Origin: CAZAKZ01 sp964485695 | Lineage (GTDB): Bacteria > Planctomycetota > JAFGQW01 | Reading direction: 5' to 3' | DNA length: 22,536 nucleotides | Assembly: GCA_964485695.1 (NCBI GenBank) | Contig: CAZAKZ010000093.1 | Coordinates: forward strand, 1 to 22,536 | Part shown: positions 16,659-22,536 of the stretch, piece by piece | How the letters are laid out: the number at the start of each line of letters is the position of its first letter | Position numbering within the stretch: position 1 is the stretch's first letter | Position numbers and translations under genes: made by a program | The notes under the pieces: model-generated | The model's database searches: none | Seen by the model: the letters and a program-made list of their open reading frames with translations, nothing else | Told to the model about the DNA's origin: nothing

Positions 16659-16666
16659 TCGCGGGC

Positions 16667-16696
16667 TTGCCAACGGAAGGTCCGTTGTAGTAGAAT
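16667..16696 (+). promoter_or_regulatory. Candidate promoter with palindromic spacer
   Basis: TTGCCA (16667-16672) and TAGAAT (16691-16696), each a 5-of-6 match to the -35 and -10 consensus, are 18 nt apart, about 70 nt before the beta-propeller gene. A perfect inverted repeat CAACGGA-AGG-TCCGTTG (16671-16687) fills the spacer, where a repressor would block polymerase. The same hairpin could instead be a weak terminator for the transporter gene 12 bp upstream, but no T-run follows it. Confidence 0.45.
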
Positions 16697-16766
16697 TGTG
16701 GCAATGTCCATCTGAAAAGGAGACGTTTCGGAGGCCCATATCCGGTCAAGGGGGATAGATCCCGGT

Positions 16767-18029
16767 ATGAGAATTCACGCTCTACTCTTGCTCTCCGTTC
16801 TTGCATTCGGCGGGTTCTCCACGGCCCAGCACCACGCAAACGGATATGCCGGCTCCTCAAGCGGCGGCGAGGTATTCCTCGCCGATCCTCTGGGCAAAGT
16901 CACCACCCTCAAGGCAGGGGTGAGCCCAATCCACGGCCTGGTCATGGACCGCACCAACACCCTCCTGGTGGCGGCCAGCACCGACGGTAACCTGTACGAA
17001 GTCGATCCCGTATTGGCCGCCGTGGTGGGAACACTCGCCTCCGGTCTGACCTTGCCCCACGACATCGTGGTCGACCAAAACGGAGACTATTTCGTAACCG
17101 GGGACACACAGCTCTGGAAAGTGGATGCCCTTGGTGGCGTCACCACGTTGACCACCCTGCTACCGACTCCCTGCCAGGGCGGAATGGTTCTCGACGTGGA
17201 TACGGGTGACCTCCTGATTCAGAGCCAGTTCGGCCAGGCGGCCGATCCCCTCATGCGGGTAGCCCGCGACGGCACCCGAATCGCGGTCCTGGGCATTGGC
17301 GCAGACTCCCGGTACGGCATCACCCAGGATATTCGCACCGGGGACGTCTACATCGGAACCTGTTGCGGGGACTACATTCCCTCCAAGAACATCCAGGTTC
17401 TCGAGCCCGGGAAAATCCTCTCTACCGTCTGGTTGAGCGGCATCGGGAATCCGGCCGGGATCTACTCGCTCAGGGCGGATCGTTCCAGCGCCGATTTTCC
17501 GCGGCTGATCCTTGGAGCGTTCAATCAACCCAACCTGCCTGGCCGCGGCGGCGGGATCTATGCCGTGGACCTGGATAACAGGAACATTACCCGCCTCACC
17601 ACGCTTCTGCCCTCCTTGTATGAGACAGAGATTCTCTACCGTCGGAACCTTTACTCCCAGGCGAACGGGAAGGGGAAATGGACCCTCGGCATTCATATTC
17701 CCGATGATCCCGGAAGGATCTATGTCATGGGGGTGAGTCTGACCGGCGTCCGCCCCGGCTTCGTTATCGGAGACGGTCGCAGGGTCAACCTGGAGATGGA
17801 TTTCTTCACGTTCATGGGTATTCTCGGCTACTTGAACCCGACCGTGACCGGAACCCTGGGAGTTCTCGACTCCGGTGGAAAGGCGGCCGGGCAGGTGGAC
17901 TTGACCGGTCTGCCGACCACGCTCAACGGAACCCTCTTCTGGTTTATTGTCCTGACCCTGGACCCTGCTGCGCCGAGCGGTATCAAGACGGTCACGGATC
18001 CCATAGTCCTCGCGGTCGAGGGCCTCTGA
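16767..18029 (+). CDS. Exported beta-propeller (NHL/SMP-30-like) protein (420 aa)
   Basis: A secreted protein with a clear signal peptide (cleavage probably after FSTA, residues 17-20). The body (about 30-320) contains irregular repeats of about 45 residues, with segments such as GLVMDRTN, LPHDIVVDQNGDYFVTGD and GGMVLDVDTGDLL, the pattern of NHL/SMP-30-type beta-propellers. The last 90 residues form a separate beta-sandwich-like domain with GTLGVLDSGGKAAGQVDL and LDPAAPSGI, which I associate with secreted Planctomycetota proteins. No catalytic residues can be assigned, so ligand or surface binding is as likely as hydrolysis. A GGGGGA lies 11 nt before the start, a somewhat long spacing. A candidate promoter is at 16667-16696. 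Confidence 0.82.
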   Translation: MRIHALLLLSVLAFGGFSTAQHHANGYAGSSSGGEVFLADPLGKVTTLKAGVSPIHGLVMDRTNTLLVAASTDGNLYEVDPVLAAVVGTLASGLTLPHDIVVDQNGDYFVTGDTQLWKVDALGGVTTLTTLLPTPCQGGMVLDVDTGDLLIQSQFGQAADPLMRVARDGTRIAVLGIGADSRYGITQDIRTGDVYIGTCCGDYIPSKNIQVLEPGKILSTVWLSGIGNPAGIYSLRADRSSADFPRLILGAFNQPNLPGRGGGIYAVDLDNRNITRLTTLLPSLYETEILYRRNLYSQANGKGKWTLGIHIPDDPGRIYVMGVSLTGVRPGFVIGDGRRVNLEMDFFTFMGILGYLNPTVTGTLGVLDSGGKAAGQVDLTGLPTTLNGTLFWFIVLTLDPAAPSGIKTVTDPIVLAVEGL

Positions 18030-18038
18030 GGCCCTCGA
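18016..18038 (+). terminator. Perfect palindrome spanning stop codon
   Basis: Eleven-base arms TCGAGGGCCTC and GAGGCCCTCGA flank a single T, and the TGA stop of the beta-propeller gene (18027-18029) lies at the centre. Such a strong GC hairpin at the end of a gene suggests transcription termination or 3'-end protection. It lacks a following T-run, so a factor-dependent or RNA-stability role is also possible. Confidence 0.45.
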
Positions 18039-18242
18039 AATCCCTGATTCCATCCTTCCCATCCCGAACCGGAGTGCGTACAATCCTCCTGCTGGGTATG
18101 TTCATACTGCACGTGAAGGCAGGTAGATAATTCCACCGGCTTGCCATGAGATCATCGTAATGCCGACGTCGTGTTGCCACCATGGCACCCACGGGCCGTG
18201 CAAGTAAGGGGGCCGCCCTATTGTTTCGGGAGTAAATCAGAC

Positions 18243-20336
18243 ATGCGAACAGTCAGCCTCAGCGCACTCTTCCTTCTTTTCGGTGTGAGCTTCCTGATCT
18301 TCAACTGTTCCAAGTCGGACTCCGTCAAGGAGCCCGGTGCGGGACCCGGGAAGCCTGTAAAGAAAGCAGTACTTCCGGCCGAGCCGGACCCGGCAGAGAA
18401 GCCGGCAGGAGAGATAGTCCGGGCCGCCGCCCTTTCAGGACGTGTGGTGGCCGAGGAATCGGAAGCCCCGATCTCCGGTGCCACGGTGGCAGTCTGGCGC
18501 GGTTGCACATTCGATTGGGACAAAGCGCCCCCGAGTGCGCCCTTCACCCTGGCACGATCAGACAAGGACGGCCGGTTCACGGTTCCGGTTCCGGGAGACG
18601 ATGCCATAGTCACCCTCGTTGTTTCTGCTCCGGGCCGGGCCAATGTCCTGGATGAGGTGCTGGCGGAAGAGGGAGAGGAGGGTATCGTGATCCGTCTGGG
18701 CCGGTGCGCCACGATCCGGGGGACCGTGCTCGGGCTGGATGGCAAGCCGGTTCCCGGCATTGAAGTATTCGCGGCGCACGAGTCGCTTCTCAGGGAGTGG
18801 AGGAGGCAGGAGTTTGCCAAGGTGAGGCGGGGTTTGCCCCTGGACACGGCCTACCGGACTGTGACGGATCGTCAGGGTCGATTCGTCCTCGAGGGACTGT
18901 GTCCTGAGGAGGCCTGGGACCTCTACGCGTGGGACAAGGAGGGAAATGCAGGCTGCGTCAAGGTCCGGGCTTTCCCGGAGACGGGCGGCACCCAGGTCCA
19001 GGATGTCAAGATCACGGGGTGCTGCACGCTGGCCCTCGAGGTTCAAATTCCCGGAGGGGCGCTGGCCCCCAGGGTCCGGATGACCGTGCACCGTCTTCTG
19101 GATGGAGAGGCTTTTGACTGCCTGGAGGACTTGGATCTGGTCCAGAAGGAGGCGACGTGGACCTTGCGAGAGCTGGAGCCCGGTGCATACAAGGTCACTA
19201 TCTGGCCGGGAGGGTATTGCCCGCAGGTGCGCACCCTGAAGCTTGAGCGGGGGGTAACCCGGGTAGAGATCCCGGCCGAGGCCGGACTGCGCGTGGCCGG
19301 AATCGTGGTGGATGAGGCGGGGGCTCCCATTTCCGGGGCTGCGGTCTCGGTTGTCCCCGAGGGTGTGAGCATGGGCCGTGACGCGGCCTCGAATCCCGAC
19401 GGGCGGTTCTCGTTGGACGGATTTCCCGGGGGTCGGGTGGCCGTCAGGGCGACAGCCGCCGGCCGGTGTGAGGTGGAGGTGGCCGCCGAGGCCGGCAGCG
19501 AGGACCTCAGCATCGCTTTGAAACCCTTTCCGGTCTTCTTCGGATCCCTGGACACGGCGGATCTCGAGAAGCCACTGCCCGAGGTCCGGATCCGGTTCTT
19601 CATCCTGCCCGGCCTCATGCTGGAGACCTCCGTGCCCCTGGACGAGAAGGGCGCGTTTCTGGCCGAATGGTCGGGATATCGGAAGTCGGATCGCCTGCAG
19701 GTCCTGGTCAAGCCCGGGGGATGGGCGCCCGTGGTGCTGGGGCCCTTCACGCCGGAACCGGGCGGGCGCATCGATTTCGGCCGGATCACGAAGCCGGAGG
19801 CCAGAACCCTCGCGGGCAGCGTCGAGGATCCCGACGGCAAGCCGGTGCCCGGTGCCACGGTGGCCCTGTTCTTCGACGACGTCTTCCACGAGATCATCGT
19901 GAAGACCGATGCGGAGGGGCGGTTCGAGATCAAGGCCGCTCCCATGTGGAAGGGCATGCTGGTGGCGAGTATCGACAACGATCCCACCCGGAGTCCACCG
20001 GAACGCCTGGAGGTCGGCGCGAAGGACACCGGACCGATCCGGATCGCCTTCAAGCGTGGCGGCATCGTGAAGGGCCGGGTGGTTTCGGCCAAGGGCACGG
20101 GGTGCCCGGATTGCAAGGTCCACTTCGTCCCTGTGCTGCCGGATGCCTCCAAGAGGGGCTGCATGGGGTATTGCCCCACCACGGGGCCGGGCGGCCGGTT
20201 CAAATCCCTCAAGCTCGCCCCCGGCCGGTACGTGTGCGCCGTGGTGAAATCCGGTGAAGAGAGTCCCGTCACCGGTCCCGAGGTCCTGGTGAAGTCGGGA
20301 GAGACTACCACGGTCGAGATCCGGCTACCGGAGTAA
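18243..20336 (+). CDS. Lipoprotein with five carboxypeptidase-regulatory-like domains
   Basis: A 697-residue exported protein. The ATG at 18243 is preferred over one at 18171 because it places the signal peptide at the N-terminus; GGAG lies 10 nt upstream. The signal ends in LIFNC, a weak lipobox with Cys22, followed by a Pro/Ala/Lys-rich linker. At least five beta-sandwich units of the carboxypeptidase-regulatory/Ig-like type begin near residues 63, 158, 351, 523 and 609, each with the pattern G-x-V-x(6-8)-G-x-P-[VI]-x-G-x-x-V. No enzymatic domain is visible, so it is probably a surface structural or adhesion protein. The acyltransferase gene starts 32 bp downstream and may share its transcript. 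Confidence 0.82.
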   Translation: MRTVSLSALFLLFGVSFLIFNCSKSDSVKEPGAGPGKPVKKAVLPAEPDPAEKPAGEIVRAAALSGRVVAEESEAPISGATVAVWRGCTFDWDKAPPSAPFTLARSDKDGRFTVPVPGDDAIVTLVVSAPGRANVLDEVLAEEGEEGIVIRLGRCATIRGTVLGLDGKPVPGIEVFAAHESLLREWRRQEFAKVRRGLPLDTAYRTVTDRQGRFVLEGLCPEEAWDLYAWDKEGNAGCVKVRAFPETGGTQVQDVKITGCCTLALEVQIPGGALAPRVRMTVHRLLDGEAFDCLEDLDLVQKEATWTLRELEPGAYKVTIWPGGYCPQVRTLKLERGVTRVEIPAEAGLRVAGIVVDEAGAPISGAAVSVVPEGVSMGRDAASNPDGRFSLDGFPGGRVAVRATAAGRCEVEVAAEAGSEDLSIALKPFPVFFGSLDTADLEKPLPEVRIRFFILPGLMLETSVPLDEKGAFLAEWSGYRKSDRLQVLVKPGGWAPVVLGPFTPEPGGRIDFGRITKPEARTLAGSVEDPDGKPVPGATVALFFDDVFHEIIVKTDAEGRFEIKAAPMWKGMLVASIDNDPTRSPPERLEVGAKDTGPIRIAFKRGGIVKGRVVSAKGTGCPDCKVHFVPVLPDASKRGCMGYCPTTGPGGRFKSLKLAPGRYVCAVVKSGEESPVTGPEVLVKSGETTTVEIRLPE

Positions 20337-20368
20337 TAAGAAGGAACGGGCCCGCAGGAGTTTCCGGC

Positions 20369-21316
20369 ATGCTCAAGAGTCTCGCTTCCTTTGCCATCTA
20401 CGCGACGGTGCGGGTCCTCCTCTTCCTGGTGGGGCTGATTCCCGTTCCGGTGGGATACTGGCTCTGCGATAGATTGGCGTGGATGGGCTTCTTTCTCAGC
20501 CGGGCCCGGCGGAACCGTGGACTCGGCAATGTGCGAAAGGCATTCCCCGAGCTGTCCGCGGTCGAGCACGTTGCCATCGTCAAGGCCAGCTTCCGGAACA
20601 TCGTCCGGGTTGGATACGAGCTGGTCCTGGCGCCCAGACTCCTTACCTCCGGTACCGTTCATGAGTGTACAGTGGTCAAGGGAATCGAACATGTGGCCGC
20701 GGCGCATTCGATGGGAGTGGGCTCTGTACTCGTGGGTTCTCACCTGGGCAACTGGGAAATTGCGGGCGCGATCATGGGACTTTTAGGGTACCCCATCACG
20801 GCGGTGGCCAGAGGCGTGGAGGACCGCCGATTCGACCTGCTCTTGAATAAACTACGAGAGCTGTACGGCCTCAAGGTTATTGGCATACGCGGGGCGGTGA
20901 AAAAGGGTCGCAGCATCATCGAAGCCGGCGAAAAGCTCTACTTCACGGCGGATCAGCACGCCCGGGAGGGCCGCATCTGGATTCCGTTCTTCGGCCAGCC
21001 TGCGGCGTGGACCAAGACGCCGGCCAGCCTTGCACGCCGCATGAATGTCCCCCTGTTCATGGGGTTTTGCCGGCGAGTGGGTCCCTTCCGGTTCGAGGCC
21101 GTCTTATTCCCCCCCATCCTTCCGGACCTCGAGGCGCCTGTTCGCGAGGACGTCGCGCGCATGACGCAATCCTACGTCCGGCATCTGGAAGCGTACATCA
21201 GGAAACATCCCGGCGATTACCTGTGGCTCATCCGCCGCTGGCGTACCCCCCGGGACGGCGATGAGCTCATCGGCGAGGACGGAGTATATATCCGCCGCGC
21301 CGTCTTCGGTTCCTGA
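20369..21316 (+). CDS. LpxL/HtrB-like lipid A acyltransferase (315 aa)
   Basis: An inner-membrane acyltransferase of the LpxL/LpxM superfamily, which adds a secondary acyl chain to lipid A or a related lipid. GGAG lies 8 nt before the ATG. One N-terminal membrane helix (about 8-32) anchors it. The catalytic HX4E motif is His125 and Glu130 in GSHLGNWE, and the C-terminal HPGDYLWLIRRW matches the family's terminal block. Length is typical (300-320). Its presence indicates an LPS-type outer membrane. No other lipid A genes are adjacent, so acylation of a different glycolipid or of an ornithine-type lipid cannot be excluded. Confidence 0.88.
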   Translation: MLKSLASFAIYATVRVLLFLVGLIPVPVGYWLCDRLAWMGFFLSRARRNRGLGNVRKAFPELSAVEHVAIVKASFRNIVRVGYELVLAPRLLTSGTVHECTVVKGIEHVAAAHSMGVGSVLVGSHLGNWEIAGAIMGLLGYPITAVARGVEDRRFDLLLNKLRELYGLKVIGIRGAVKKGRSIIEAGEKLYFTADQHAREGRIWIPFFGQPAAWTKTPASLARRMNVPLFMGFCRRVGPFRFEAVLFPPILPDLEAPVREDVARMTQSYVRHLEAYIRKHPGDYLWLIRRWRTPRDGDELIGEDGVYIRRAVFGS

Positions 21317-21501
21317 GGGGGTAGTGAAGATAAGCGCCGAAACTTGAACTTGTTCATGCACGTGACCTTACGCCAGTTCTATCCACAGACCGTAATAACC
21401 AATTTGAGTTTCGGAGCTGCGGGTTTCGATATCTAGATGTGGAACGGACACCCACCAGAGGGGACCGCGAATACTTCAAGCTCTGAACTGGACTCAGATC
21501 G

Positions 21502-22512
21502 ATGGTGTCTCGTAAGCTCCGTCGGCCGAAATTCTGGCTGTATGCCATGGCCACCGTGGCCATTACCACGGTCATTCCTCTCCTGCTGATCGAGGGGTAC
21601 CTCAGACTCACCAGGAGTACAAATCGCTTCTGTCCCTATCACAAGGGGGCCGTTCACGTCTTTTACCCTTCCGAGGAAACAACGCCCGGAGTCACCGGCA
21701 CCTCCTTTTTTTCCGCGAACTCTCTCGGGTGCCGCGGACCCGAATTGAATGGTGAGCCCCACAGATTACTGGTCGTGGGCGGGAGCACGGCTGCCTGTAC
21801 TGCGCTCGATGACAGCGAGGAGTGGCCTTACCTGGTCATGGAGAGAATCAACGATCATTTCAAAGATCCCCGGTTTCTCTGGGTGACCAACAGCGGCATC
21901 GACGGCAAGACCTCCCGTCATCACATCATGCATGCTAGGTACCTGGTGCCGCAGATACCTGATCTCGATTGGGTGCTCGTCTATTGCGGCCTCAACGACG
22001 TGGGATTGTGGCTCTACAAGAAGACCTTCGATCCGTATTTCCTGGACAGAGCCGAGAACTGGAATCAGACCATCGCCGACAGTTTCAGGGTCAGCAACTA
22101 TGCACCCGCCGATGCTCCCTGGTTCAAGCACCTCGAGCTATGGACGGCTCTTTCCGCCATCAAGGCCGGTTACCAGAGCAGGAAATATTCCAAGATGAGG
22201 AAACAGGGAGCCATCCTGCAGGACGACCGGATGCAGTGGCTCAGAAAAGAGCAGCAGAGGCGAAATGAAATGGCCCGGTGTCTTGTTCCTCGAGCCAAGA
22301 TGGACACCTTCGACATCGCGCTGAACACATATGCTCGCAACCTCGACAAGATCATAGATCTCGTCAGGAAGGCCGGAGCGGTGCCTATCCTCATGGCCCA
22401 GGCCATCCGGTGGTCGGGCCTGGGGGAGGAGGAGAAAAAACGGTTGTGGATGGGTGCAATGGACGGAGGCGAGTCCTTTGTAGAAGGTAACTACTCACCC
22501 CTCTCAGTATAA
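21502..22512 (+). CDS. SGNH-hydrolase-like membrane-anchored protein, apparently truncated
   Basis: One N-terminal membrane helix (about 12-32) is followed by an extracytoplasmic SGNH/GDSL-like domain. Block I is VVGGSTAAC (nucleophile Ser95), and block III is GLND (Gly163 to Asp166). The final DxxH block that completes the triad is missing: the frame ends after FVEGNYSPLSV, well before the family's usual end. A frameshift, an insertion near 22470-22512, or an assembly artefact at the window end could explain this. No strong ribosome binding site precedes the ATG at 21502, and a 185-bp gap separates it from the acyltransferase gene. Family members deacetylate or esterify glycans, which would suit this envelope-rich region. 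Confidence 0.72.
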   Translation: MVSRKLRRPKFWLYAMATVAITTVIPLLLIEGYLRLTRSTNRFCPYHKGAVHVFYPSEETTPGVTGTSFFSANSLGCRGPELNGEPHRLLVVGGSTAACTALDDSEEWPYLVMERINDHFKDPRFLWVTNSGIDGKTSRHHIMHARYLVPQIPDLDWVLVYCGLNDVGLWLYKKTFDPYFLDRAENWNQTIADSFRVSNYAPADAPWFKHLELWTALSAIKAGYQSRKYSKMRKQGAILQDDRMQWLRKEQQRRNEMARCLVPRAKMDTFDIALNTYARNLDKIIDLVRKAGAVPILMAQAIRWSGLGEEEKKRLWMGAMDGGESFVEGNYSPLSV

Positions 22513-22536
22513 ATTTTCCCTGAAAGGGCCAACTGA

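Noticed and set aside
15231..16739. 502-aa acidic open frame on the minus strand
   Set aside because: It is the complement of the transporter gene; the Asp/Glu/His-rich composition reflects antisense of hydrophobic codons.
18558..20743. Two overlapping long minus-strand frames (521 and 566 aa)
   Set aside because: Both lie antisense to the repeated-domain lipoprotein, lack domains and ribosome binding sites, and are explained by high GC.

Overview
The window is 22.5 kb of high-GC, gene-dense bacterial DNA. It looks like part of a Gram-negative genome with an elaborate envelope: a lipid A-type (LpxL/HtrB-like) acyltransferase, several lipoproteins and a Wzx-like flippase are present. The secreted proteins (a VIT/VWA/DUF2135 lipoprotein, a lipoprotein with repeated carboxypeptidase-regulatory-like domains, and a beta-propeller protein with a 'DPAAPSGI'-type C-terminal domain) are of kinds I associate with Planctomycetota and relatives. 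That placement is inference; there is no rRNA, ribosomal protein or other marker gene here.

Layout. Positions 1-3557: end of a hairpin repeat, then a large VIT-VWA-TPR-DUF2135 lipoprotein (minus). 3558-4120: intergenic, with a 118-bp inverted-repeat element and a terminator-like hairpin. 4121-5731: a long acyl-CoA dehydrogenase (minus) with a plausible promoter. 5835-8345: a 14-TM flippase-like protein and a family 2 glycosyltransferase (minus, 9 bp apart). 8346-8690: divergent intergenic region. 8691-13294 (plus): membrane-anchored family 2 glycosyltransferase, FAD oxidoreductase (HemY/COG1232-like) with a C-terminal membrane domain, a 105-aa membrane protein homologous to that same domain, and an exported M24B aminopeptidase. 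13295-13737: repeat-rich intergenic region. 13738-15162: transglutaminase-like lipoprotein (minus). 15163-15275: REP-like palindrome. 15276-16658: POT-family peptide transporter (plus). 16767-21316 (plus): exported beta-propeller protein, carboxypeptidase-regulatory-like lipoprotein and LpxL-like acyltransferase. 21502-22512: an SGNH-hydrolase-like protein that stops before its last catalytic block.

How the genes fit together. The divergent 5835-13294 block reads as an envelope-glycan locus: two glycosyltransferases, a lipid-linked-glycan flippase and a membrane-tethered FAD enzyme that may act on a sugar or polyprenyl substrate. The exported aminopeptidase P, the transglutaminase-like protein and the POT transporter could together handle peptides at the cell surface, but only proximity supports this.

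The least expected signals are (i) the membrane domain of the FAD enzyme duplicated as a free-standing gene directly downstream, (ii) a dispersed hairpin repeat present twice with a compensatory base-pair change in its stem, and (iii) two further inverted-repeat elements that look like non-coding mobile elements. No CRISPR array, tRNA, rRNA or intact transposase was found.
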